This document shows, one piece after another, positions 6,298-12,621 of a stretch of 13,243 nt of DNA. Source of the DNA: Methanobacteriota archaeon (lineage in GTDB: Archaea; Nanobdellota; Nanobdellia; Woesearchaeales; SM23-78); NCBI GenBank assembly GCA_030637925.1, contig DAOWFR010000084.1, forward strand, positions 1-13,243. The letters are read 5' to 3'. The position numbers and the translations under genes were made by a program. The notes under the pieces are model-generated. The model had not been told where the DNA came from and did no database searches. It was given only the letters and a program-made list of their open reading frames with translations. Numbering within the stretch: position 1 is the stretch's first letter; each line of letters opens with the position of its first letter.

Positions 6298-6570
6298 TCA
6301 ATCTAACTTTTTTGTACGCCCATACAAGAACCAGCCAATTACCACGAGGAGTACGCTGATTGTGCCTATACTGTTGGTTATGATAAGAGGGAGATTCTTT
6401 AGTTCTATTCCATATAAGAACCACGTGATTGCACCAACTAAGATAATTAAATAAGTTATTATTGATATGTCCTTGGCACTTTTTCTTTTAAAAATCTTGT
6501 AAGCCTGCGGAAAGTTAGCAAATGCGCTTAGGGTTCCAAATAACGTTGCCAATATTGGAAGTAAGGTCAT
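6298..6570 (-). CDS. SemiSWEET family sugar transporter (PQ-loop)
   Basis: The 90-residue protein has three transmembrane helices (about 4-24, 36-54, 62-84), the layout of one PQ-loop/MtN3 half-transporter that functions as a homodimer moving small sugars. The PQ motif is in ANFPQAYKIFKRKSAKDIS (18-36), which also carries the positively charged loop typical of the family. Trp50 (ITWFLYG) and Asn66 (TNSIG) are 16 residues apart, the spacing of the substrate-pocket Trp-Asn pair known from characterised SemiSWEETs. The gene stands alone with its own promoter and no Shine-Dalgarno sequence. The substrate cannot be read from the sequence. Confidence 0.9.
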   Translation of the reverse strand: MTLLPILATLFGTLSAFANFPQAYKIFKRKSAKDISIITYLIILVGAITWFLYGIELKNLPLIITNSIGTISVLLVVIGWFLYGRTKKLD

Positions 6571-6593
6571 CTTTTTATTATTAATGATATCGT

Positions 6594-6602
6594 GTATTTA
6601 AA
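6594..6602 (-). promoter_or_regulatory. TATA box of the SemiSWEET gene
   Basis: The minus strand reads TTTAAATAC, centred about 28 bp before the ATG at 6570, in the 48-bp gap between truD and this gene. A leaderless or near-leaderless transcript is predicted. Confidence 0.5.
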
Positions 6603-6618
6603 TTTGTTTGGGTTATTC

Positions 6619-7584
6619 TTAGAATAAAGCCTTAACAACCTCTGTAGCATAACTACCTTTACCTAGAGAGAAACTAATTTTTACTTTCTTCTTTCCCTTA
6701 TTTAACTCATCATTTTCAAGCTTTCCAATCTTCAAGTCTTTAATCTCTGCAAATAAATTTCTTTCAGTGCCAATACTGTTGAGATCTGGTATTGCTCTGA
6801 TTACAAAGTCATTAAATATAATCTTTTCGTTTTGCATTACTTTCTCCACAACCTGTTTTACATTTTTATCTTGAATTTCTGTTGCAAAACCAATTAAAGG
6901 TATTTTATTTTCTTTTATTCTTTTCTTAATTAATTCTTTAACTATATCATTCCATAATTTACTTTGATAAGCATGTATGTATAAATTAAGGGTTTTCCAA
7001 GGCATTGTTTTTAATGCTCCGACAAAGTCATTTCTATTCTTTTTTAAGTGCTCAATAACCTTCTTCTCTTCTTCTCCAATACTGTCAAGGATTCTGTCAA
7101 CTACCTTCTCAAAGTCTTTCTGAATGATTGTCTTGCCAATCTCAGCATTGTTCTTACTGAATCTCTGTTCTCCAAAGTAATTAATAATCTTCTCAACCTT
7201 TTTTGGTTGCTCTAAAATATTTCTTACAGTAATCTCAAAACTATTTCCTTTCAAATCTCCTAAAGAAATTGGTTCTTTACTATAACCAAGAAATTTTAGT
7301 TCTATATCTTTAAGTTTTAATTTCTCTACTCTCTCTTTCTTAATGTTCCTTATACTCATGTTCTGCTCTGTTATTGCATTTCTATCCTTGTTACCAGCAT
7401 AACCAATTCTTTTTCTGTTTATGTGAAGTGCGTCTGCTATTGCTTGAACAGCTCTTTCTGTTGTGTAGTTCCTTTTCTTTAACTTAAATATAGAGTATTC
7501 TCCATTATTACTTAGTTTAATGTCTGATATTTCTTTTACAACAAAGTCTTGTGGTAGTTGTTTTATTTGATAATCTTGAGGCAT
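6619..7584 (-). CDS. truD: tRNA pseudouridine synthase TruD
   Basis: TruD isomerises a specific uridine (U13 in the characterised bacterial enzyme) in tRNA; the archaeal/eukaryal relatives form the TruD/Pus7 family. The catalytic motif is GYAGNKDRNAITEQ (61-74), with Asp67 as nucleophile. Other signatures are NYFGEQRF (135-142), the AYQS segment (205-208) preceding LWND, and the C-terminal FSLGKGSYATEVVKALF (305-321). At 321 residues it is shorter than many archaeal homologues of about 400, apparently through a reduced TRUD insertion domain; core motifs are all intact. It is transcribed alone, divergently from the intron-containing tRNA gene, with a TATA box placed for a leaderless mRNA. Confidence 0.94.
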   Translation of the reverse strand: MPQDYQIKQLPQDFVVKEISDIKLSNNGEYSIFKLKKRNYTTERAVQAIADALHINRKRIGYAGNKDRNAITEQNMSIRNIKKERVEKLKLKDIELKFLGYSKEPISLGDLKGNSFEITVRNILEQPKKVEKIINYFGEQRFSKNNAEIGKTIIQKDFEKVVDRILDSIGEEEKKVIEHLKKNRNDFVGALKTMPWKTLNLYIHAYQSKLWNDIVKELIKKRIKENKIPLIGFATEIQDKNVKQVVEKVMQNEKIIFNDFVIRAIPDLNSIGTERNLFAEIKDLKIGKLENDELNKGKKKVKISFSLGKGSYATEVVKALF

Positions 7585-7604
7585 GTTTTATGGAGTTATG
7601 TTAC

Positions 7605-7614
7605 TTAATTAAAA
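7605..7614 (-). promoter_or_regulatory. TATA box of truD
   Basis: The minus strand reads TTTTAATTAA, centred about 26 bp from the ATG at 7584, which places the transcription start on the start codon itself. No ribosome-binding site is visible. Confidence 0.5.
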
Positions 7615-7636
7615 TGTTTTGATAAAAACCTAAACA

Positions 7637-7644
7637 TTAATAAA
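7637..7644 (+). promoter_or_regulatory. TATA box of the tRNA-Arg gene
   Basis: TTAATAAA is centred about 30 bp upstream of the mature tRNA 5' end at 7671. A start near 7666 would leave a 5-nt leader for RNase P. The same promoter may also drive the two genes behind the tRNA. Confidence 0.45.
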
Positions 7645-7690
7645 CCTTAATACACTTTTTCTGGTATGATGGACCTGTAGCCTAGTCTGG

Positions 7691-7782
7691 TAACCGGTTA
7701 CGCTCGGTTAACGCGCAAAGTGCGACATGCGCTTGCTTCGCAAGCTTAGTCCCACGGGCAAAAATCCAATAAACTTGGACAT
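7691..7782 (+). other. Non-canonical tRNA intron in the D-loop (92 nt)
   Basis: The splice sites come from a bulge-helix-bulge fit. A 4-bp central helix pairs GTCT (7685-7688) with GGAC (7777-7780). A 3-nt bulge (7689-7691) is cut after 7690, and the other bulge (7781-7783) is cut after 7782. Splicing joins G19 to the next D-loop base, giving ...CTGG|ATAAGGC. This has the form expected of a tRNA D-arm. The intron interior holds a 6-bp hairpin, GCTTGC-TTC-GCAAGC (7731-7745). The boundaries could shift by a nucleotide or two if another register is used. Confidence 0.75.
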
Positions 7783-7801
7783 ATAAGGCACCAGCCTCCT
7801 A

Positions 7802-7849
7802 TTATTGGTGAACAACAAAAGCGAGCTTTTGAGCTCACCTGTTGGCGAG
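7802..7849 (+). other. Canonical 37/38 tRNA intron in the anticodon loop (48 nt)
   Basis: The 4-bp central helix is CTCC (7796-7799) with GGCG (7844-7847), where three pairs form and U33 is mismatched. The bulges are 7800-7802 and 7848-7850. The apical helix includes GGTGA (7807-7811) with TCACC (7835-7839), capped by AAAAG-CGAG-CTTTT (7817-7830). Cuts after 7801 and 7849 place the intron exactly between positions 37 and 38, the usual archaeal site. Confidence 0.8.
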
Positions 7850-7891
7850 AGCTGGAGATCAGGGGTTCGAATCCCCTCAGGTCCGTGAACA

Positions 7892-8995
7892 ATGAAGTTA
7901 TTCAATAAGAAAGTACTGAGTATAGTAGCATCCGCATTATTGGGTATAATCCTCTTAATTATAATTCTCTTTAAGTATCCTTTCAAAGAAGTAATATCCA
8001 CTTTTACTAATTTCACACCAATACTAGTATTAGCTTACCTTATAACATCTGTCTTAATCATACTTTTCATGTCTTTGAGGTGGAAGATTGTCCTTGATGC
8101 TCTTGGCCATAAAATACCTTTTTACAAACTGTTGGGTTACAGGATTATTGGTTATGGTGTGAGTTATATAACCCCTACAGCAAAGATTGGTGGTGAGCCT
8201 ATCAGAGCAGCCCTGCTTAAGAGAAGAGGTCTTAGTTTTAGAGAAGGCTTGTCCTCTGTTATGATTGATAAAACTATTGAATTATCCTTTGCAATCCTGT
8301 TCTTTATCTGTGGAGTTATAATCCTTGTACTGGACTATGCTCTTCCTGGAAAAATTCTTATACCCTTAGTGCTTATATCACTTATTGCAATCTATCTTGT
8401 ATGGAGATTTTATTACAGAGTACTCAAAGGCAAACCTGTCTTTAGCCATATATTCACGATATTTAGGCTTCACAAGTTAAGATTCTTGGCAAAATATCAG
8501 AGTATGATTTTTAATTTTGAAAAACCAATAATTGAGTTCTATAATACTAAGAAAAAAGAATTCTTTATAGCAGCAGGATTATCAGTTATAAGTTTGGCTC
8601 TCTCATTGGCTGAGTACAAGCTTGTTCTCTTAATGCTAGGTCTTAAGGTTCCTTTAGGGGTGGTCTTTATGGTATTCTCTATGGTAGGACTGGCCTTTTT
8701 AATACCTCTGCCTATGGCTCTTGGAAGCCTTGAAGCATTCCAGGCATCGCTCTTCTCAATTATCAGGATTGGACCAGCAGCAGCAGGCATTGGTCTTGCA
8801 ATGATTACAAGGTCAAGAGACCTGCTATGGGTATTAGGAGCATTAATTCTCTCACTCTATCTTGGCTCTTTCAGGAATATAATAAAAAAGGCTTATGGTG
8901 ACAAGCCAGTAGTAGGAGTGGGTGTTCTTAGAAATGGCAAGAGGCATAAGTTAGATATAAGGATAAACAGACCTTCTGTTAATGATAAAAAATGA
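7892..8995 (+). CDS. Multi-pass membrane protein of the MprF-N/AglD-C (UPF0104, flippase-like) family
   Basis: The 367-residue protein has about eight transmembrane segments (near 8-28, 42-61, 80-95, 127-147, 154-172, 223-250, 252-275, 308-327). It carries the family signature in the loop YITPTAKIGGEPIRAALLKRR (92-112), the 'P-x-x-x-G-G-E-x-x-R' pattern of lysylphosphatidylglycerol-synthase-type TM domains, and the late IPLPMALGSLEA motif (271-282). Family members move or help transfer lipid-linked groups: the MprF N-domain flips aminoacyl-lipids, and a similar region is attached to the archaeal glycosyltransferase AglD. A hydrophilic C-terminal tail of about 40 residues follows. It starts 6 nt after the tRNA, so its mRNA may be released by tRNA 3' processing. 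It overlaps the next gene by 4 bp. The substrate is unknown; lipid-linked sugar is plausible given the neighbour. Confidence 0.88.
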   Translation: MKLFNKKVLSIVASALLGIILLIIILFKYPFKEVISTFTNFTPILVLAYLITSVLIILFMSLRWKIVLDALGHKIPFYKLLGYRIIGYGVSYITPTAKIGGEPIRAALLKRRGLSFREGLSSVMIDKTIELSFAILFFICGVIILVLDYALPGKILIPLVLISLIAIYLVWRFYYRVLKGKPVFSHIFTIFRLHKLRFLAKYQSMIFNFEKPIIEFYNTKKKEFFIAAGLSVISLALSLAEYKLVLLMLGLKVPLGVVFMVFSMVGLAFLIPLPMALGSLEAFQASLFSIIRIGPAAAGIGLAMITRSRDLLWVLGALILSLYLGSFRNIIKKAYGDKPVVGVGVLRNGKRHKLDIRINRPSVNDKK

Positions 8996-10113
8996 TGCTT
9001 GTATACTTCTCAGAAGTTATGAGAATGTTTCTTAGAAAGCTTAAGATAGTGACTAAAGGGATAAAGAGGTATGAAGGAGATGATGAAAGCATATGTTCCC
9101 AGATAATAACTGATTGTTATAACAAGGAAAATAAGTATTTCATGGTTAGCAACGGTCATTTTTGTGAGTTCTATGCCAGAGACTTTGGTTGGTGTGTAGA
9201 GGCATTGATAAAACTTGGTTATAGAAAACAGGTTCTAGATACTCTTAATTATGCTCTGGGTGTTTATAAGAAGCATGGAATAATAAAACAGACTATTAGT
9301 CCTAAAGGGAATCTCTTTACTTTTCCTTTTGGCAGGTATTCGCCTGATGCCCTTGCCTTTATTGTCAGAAGTCTTAAAGTTGCAAAAGGCAAGGAACTAA
9401 TAAAGAAGTATAAAACTTTTCTTAATCAAGAGATAAAAAGATATTATGCTGTTGTTATTGATAAGAACACAGGTCTTGTAAGAAGAGATAGATATTTTAG
9501 TTCTATGAAGGACTTTGCTGAACGTGAAAGTTCATGCTATGATAATGTTATGACTGGAATGCTAGCTAATGATTTAAAAGAAATAAAAATCTTGAATAAC
9601 CCTTTTAGGAAATATGATTACAAAAAATTAATTATGGACAATTTCTGGAATGGAAAATATTTTTTTGACGACCTTATAGAGACTGAAATCATCTCTGGTG
9701 ATGCTAATGTGCTTCCCTTTTGGTCTGGTTTGATAACTGATAGGAAGATACTAAGAAAAGCACTTGAAGTAATTAGAAAACAAGGTTTGGACAAGCCTTT
9801 CCCTTTGAAGTACAACTCAAAGAGGTTTAAGGAGCACAAAATGATTTATCCAGAGTTTATTGTAGGTAACTATGAGAGAGATGCAATCTGGGTTCATGCA
9901 GGTATGATGTTCATAAGAATAGTTAGTATGATTGATAAGAAGCTTGCAAGACAATATCTTGCTCAGTATAAGAAGCAAATAGATAAGCACAAGAACTTTC
10001 TTGAAGTGTATGATAAGGATGGTAAGCCCTTTAAGACATTGTTTTACTATACAGATGAAAGCATGCTTTGGTGTGCTAATTACTTGTATTTAAAAAAGAA
10101 GTTGATTAAGTAA
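8992..10113 (+). CDS. Six-hairpin ((alpha/alpha)6) glycosidase-like protein
   Basis: The 373-residue, signal-less protein resembles the (alpha/alpha)6-barrel glycosidases (glucoamylase/amylo-1,6-glucosidase type). Characteristic helical-hairpin starts are FYARDFGWCVEALIKLGY (60-77), SPDALAFIVRSLK (117-129), SSCYDNVMTGMLANDL (180-195), SGDANVLPFWSGL (235-247), NYERDAIWVHAGMM (293-306) and TDESMLWCANYLYLKK (354-369). The recurring aromatic plus acidic pairs (ARD, YERD, TDES) are typical of sugar-binding and catalytic sites; I cannot assign the catalytic acids. The predicted site of action is the cytoplasm, on an alpha-glucan or lipid-linked or exported sugar. The ATG overlaps the previous stop (ATGA), so the two genes are one unit. 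Starts at 8995 or 9019 are also possible. The family-level call is by pattern only. Confidence 0.7.
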   Translation: MMLVYFSEVMRMFLRKLKIVTKGIKRYEGDDESICSQIITDCYNKENKYFMVSNGHFCEFYARDFGWCVEALIKLGYRKQVLDTLNYALGVYKKHGIIKQTISPKGNLFTFPFGRYSPDALAFIVRSLKVAKGKELIKKYKTFLNQEIKRYYAVVIDKNTGLVRRDRYFSSMKDFAERESSCYDNVMTGMLANDLKEIKILNNPFRKYDYKKLIMDNFWNGKYFFDDLIETEIISGDANVLPFWSGLITDRKILRKALEVIRKQGLDKPFPLKYNSKRFKEHKMIYPEFIVGNYERDAIWVHAGMMFIRIVSMIDKKLARQYLAQYKKQIDKHKNFLEVYDKDGKPFKTLFYYTDESMLWCANYLYLKKKLIK

Positions 10114-10117
10114 ATTC

Positions 10118-10948
10118 TTATAGTTTTATAACCTTTGACCAGTCTCTTTTCCTTTTATAATTCAGGGTTTTAAACATGGTTTTAAGAACACTTGGAAACC
10201 TTATTTCTTTGCCAATCACAGGATTCTTTTTCTTCTTAATAGAATCAAGAAAGCCTTCAACCCTGTCTGACTTACTGGCAACAACTGCACTACCAAACTC
10301 GCTTAGATTATGAGCATCACTCCCGGCTGTAAAAGCCTTTTTTCTCTTAACAGCCCATTTCAATGCCCTTTTGTTCATAAAGCGGCGCTGTGCAGCATTA
10401 AAAACCTCCACAGCCTCAATCCTTCTCAGTAAACCTGCTCTTTTCTTTCTTGCAAAGAACAAGTAGCTGCTCCTATTAAGATATGTGTATGGATGGGCAA
10501 TACTCTTTAAGCAATTATAGTTATCTGCTTTTTCAATAATCTCTTTCATTTTCATTCTTGACCTAACAGCAGTGAAAGTCTTAATAAGACCTGCTTTTTC
10601 TGGTTTACGAACAATAATCTTGTTTTTTAAGTATTTCTCATAGTAGTCCTTTAAATCCTTTACAGAATAAAAGTAGAGCAGGATCTCCCTGTTTTCAAAA
10701 GCAGAGATTTCAATACCAGGGATTATTAAGACTCTTTTTTGTTTAGCAGCTTTGATTGCTCCTTCTGCTCTGAGGTGGTCAGTAATAGCAAGGCCAATTC
10801 CTAGTTTTCTGGCTTTTTTTATTAAACTCTTAATAGGAGTAATACCGTCATGAGAGTATTTTGAATGAACATGCATATCTACAAGAACGTATTCTTTTTT
10901 TAACTCTTGGAAATCTGGTTTTTGAAAAACAACCTTATTAGAAAACAT
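10118..10948 (-). CDS. PHP-domain metal-dependent phosphoesterase
   Basis: The 276-residue protein has the full PHP metal-ligand set: DMHVHSKYSHDG (His26, His28, Asp34), ITDH (Asp57, His58), PGIEIS (Glu80), AHPY (His152) and GSDAH (Asp211, His213). PHP enzymes hydrolyse phosphoester bonds, from histidinol phosphate to nucleotide 3',5'-bisphosphates and RNA ends; this one belongs to the small stand-alone group like TrpH/YciV. A basic C-terminus (KTLNYKRKRDWSKVIKL) and the Lys/Arg-rich insert at 161-178 could favour nucleic acid. It lies 20 bp after gatE and has a Shine-Dalgarno-like AGAGGGG at 10953-10959, so it is probably the last gene of the gatD-gatE operon. It converges on the glycosidase-like gene with 4 bp between. 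The substrate is not determinable here. Confidence 0.9.
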   Translation of the reverse strand: MFSNKVVFQKPDFQELKKEYVLVDMHVHSKYSHDGITPIKSLIKKARKLGIGLAITDHLRAEGAIKAAKQKRVLIIPGIEISAFENREILLYFYSVKDLKDYYEKYLKNKIIVRKPEKAGLIKTFTAVRSRMKMKEIIEKADNYNCLKSIAHPYTYLNRSSYLFFARKKRAGLLRRIEAVEVFNAAQRRFMNKRALKWAVKRKKAFTAGSDAHNLSEFGSAVVASKSDRVEGFLDSIKKKKNPVIGKEIRFPSVLKTMFKTLNYKRKRDWSKVIKL

Positions 10949-10968
10949 TATTCCCCTCTTTTAGAATC

Positions 10969-12387
10969 TTATTTCTTATGCTTTTTTAGGAATTCTATGG
11001 CTTTCTTGCCATCAATTTTGCCTCTGTACTTTGCCATCACCATACCCATCAAAGCCTTGATAGGTGCATCCTTGTTATTCTTTATGAGATTGGTTATTTC
11101 TTTTTCAAGCTCCTCATCACTCACTCCTTTGTACTTCTCATAATCAGGTTTTTTGCCATGAGCAATTTCTGTTAGTATTTCAAAAACAGCACTTATTGGT
11201 ATGATTTCAGAATCAGCTCTTGAGAATAACTCATCAGCATACTCAAAAACATTTATTTCCTTATTAAACCTTGCCTTAATCTCTTTAGGAGCATTAATAA
11301 GAATATCTGCTATGAACTTTGGTTTAAGATTCTTGTACTTGTTGGCATAATCCTTAAAATCAATTTCTTGCTTTACTAGCTGAGAGGCTAAGTCATTGCT
11401 TATGTTATGTTTCTTAACCAGTTCTTTGGTTCTCTGCTCTATTGTTTTCACAGTTCTAACCTCTCTTACATCTGGTTTTATAGAAGGAATATCTGTCTCA
11501 GGATACATCCTGTCCATGCCAGGCATTGGTCTTAGATAACTAGTTGTAAAGTCAGGCTCTGCCTTTCTTACTTGTTCCTCTGGTTTTTTACCTTGCTTTA
11601 TTAGTTTTAGTTGTCGCTCAATCTCATAATTCATGATTTTTGGAATACTCCTATAATCCTGAAAACCCTTAATCTCAACCCTTGCACCACCTTTTATGCT
11701 TAGATTAACATCCTGTCTAATACTTCCAATACCTCTTTTGCACGCACCTGTGCTTCTGAGAATCATGCCAATCTTTGATGCTACTTCTCTTGCTTCTTCT
11801 GGAGTTTTTATATCAGCACTTGTTGCTATCTCAATCAATGGAATGCCTAGTCTTGAAAGGTTGTAGATATCATACTCTTTTGTTCTCTTAATAATCTGGC
11901 AAGCCTCTTCTTCAAGGCAAACAGATTCAATTCTTATCTTCCTGTTACCTACTTTAACAAATCCATTCATTCCTATAAGCATGGTTCTTTGAAAACCAGA
12001 AGTATTAGAGCCGTCAATAACAGTCTTTCTCATAACCTGGATTTCATCAACTATCATGCAGTTAAGCATCTTAGCAACTTGCAGAGTTGTTTTTAAGGCT
12101 TCTTGATTAATAGGATGAGGTGGTTCTTCATCAAGCTCTACATCACAGGTAATATCATTATAACCTTGATAGATAAAGTATTTCTGTTTCTTTTGCTCAT
12201 AAAGAGCTGCTTGGTCAACCCTTCCTATTTCCCCAGCACTAGCTCTTAGCCTTCTAACAATCTTAAAGTCAGGATTATCTTTTCTTATCTCAGTTAGGCA
12301 GTCACAAAATAGTTTTTTGCCTTCTAACTGCTGGTGAATCTCAATACCACACTTTAAGCCAAGTTCATCATAGTTCAGCGCTGCCAT
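10969..12387 (-). CDS. gatE: Glu-tRNA(Gln) amidotransferase subunit E, compact form
   Basis: GatE activates Glu-tRNA(Gln) by phosphorylation and, with GatD supplying ammonia, makes Gln-tRNA(Gln); the pair is specific to archaea. Visible signatures are LGLKCGIEIHQQL (9-21), LFCDC (26-30), VELDEEPPHPIN (83-94), DGSNTSGFQRT (125-135), RQDVNLSI (224-231) and YLRPMPGMDRMYPETDIP (284-301), ending in a helical tail domain (KAIEFLKKHKK). Characterised GatE proteins have about 620 residues because of an AspRS-like insertion of some 130-150 residues; this one has 472. The sequence passes from RQLKLIKQGKKPE (258-270) straight to VRKAEPD, where that insertion normally sits, so it appears to be absent. 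A Shine-Dalgarno AAGGTG (12395-12400) supports the ATG at 12387, which overlaps the DUF504 gene by 13 bp. Confidence 0.93.
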   Translation of the reverse strand: MAALNYDELGLKCGIEIHQQLEGKKLFCDCLTEIRKDNPDFKIVRRLRASAGEIGRVDQAALYEQKKQKYFIYQGYNDITCDVELDEEPPHPINQEALKTTLQVAKMLNCMIVDEIQVMRKTVIDGSNTSGFQRTMLIGMNGFVKVGNRKIRIESVCLEEEACQIIKRTKEYDIYNLSRLGIPLIEIATSADIKTPEEAREVASKIGMILRSTGACKRGIGSIRQDVNLSIKGGARVEIKGFQDYRSIPKIMNYEIERQLKLIKQGKKPEEQVRKAEPDFTTSYLRPMPGMDRMYPETDIPSIKPDVREVRTVKTIEQRTKELVKKHNISNDLASQLVKQEIDFKDYANKYKNLKPKFIADILINAPKEIKARFNKEINVFEYADELFSRADSEIIPISAVFEILTEIAHGKKPDYEKYKGVSDEELEKEITNLIKNNKDAPIKALMGMVMAKYRGKIDGKKAIEFLKKHKK

Positions 12388-12614
12388 ACAATAACACCTT
12401 TTTTCTTCACTCTCTTAATCCTGTGCAAGGGAATACTTGCTTGTTCTCCTTGTTTCTCTATTATTATAAAGTTTCCTTCTATTCTCTTAATATCAGAATA
12501 CCTTATCTTTTTTAATGTTTTGCTAATCCTATCAAGATAATAAAGAGTGTAATCCTTTGGATTAAGATTCTTATCCCACTTGATTTTGTTAAGCAAATCC
12601 TTAATTGTAATCAT
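12375..12614 (-). CDS. DUF504/UPF0248 small protein
   Basis: The 79-residue basic protein matches the archaeal DUF504 (UPF0248) pattern: an N-terminal ITIKDLLNKIKWDKNLNP, a central beta region (YTLYYLDR, RIEGNFIIIEKQG) and the hallmark C-terminus IPLHRIKRVKKKGVIVWQR, in which IP-x-HRI and the terminal V-W-x-R are characteristic. The family is uncharacterised and often found near RNA-related genes. Here it lies between gatD (7 bp upstream) and gatE (13 bp overlap), so it should be made together with the amidotransferase. The high Lys/Arg content fits RNA contact, but this is inference. No clear Shine-Dalgarno sequence precedes its ATG. Confidence 0.86.
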   Translation of the reverse strand: MITIKDLLNKIKWDKNLNPKDYTLYYLDRISKTLKKIRYSDIKRIEGNFIIIEKQGEQASIPLHRIKRVKKKGVIVWQR

Positions 12615-12621
12615 GTTAATA

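Larger units (their letters stand above)
7671..7885 (+). tRNA. tRNA-Arg (anticodon CCU) interrupted by two introns
   Basis: Joining exons 7671-7690, 7783-7801 and 7850-7885 gives a 75-nt tRNA with every stem intact. The acceptor arms are GGACCTG (7671-7677) and CAGGTCC (7878-7884), with discriminator G7885. The D-stem is GCCT (7680-7683) with AGGC (7786-7789), around the loop AGTCTGGATA. The anticodon stem is CCAGC (7791-7795) with GCTGG (7851-7855), and the loop CTCCTAA contains U33 and anticodon CCU (7798-7800), which reads AGG. The variable loop is AGATC, and the T-arm AGGGG-TTCGAAT-CCCCT is perfect. CCA is not encoded. The two insertions each fit a bulge-helix-bulge substrate of archaeal splicing endonuclease. 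A membrane-protein gene begins 6 nt after the discriminator base. Confidence 0.9.

Noticed and set aside
7708..8016. Minus-strand open frame of 102 codons containing a GIRTPDLQ-like segment
   Set aside because: It runs antisense across the tRNA and its introns. The apparent motif is the complement of the T-arm, a well-known source of false protein annotations.
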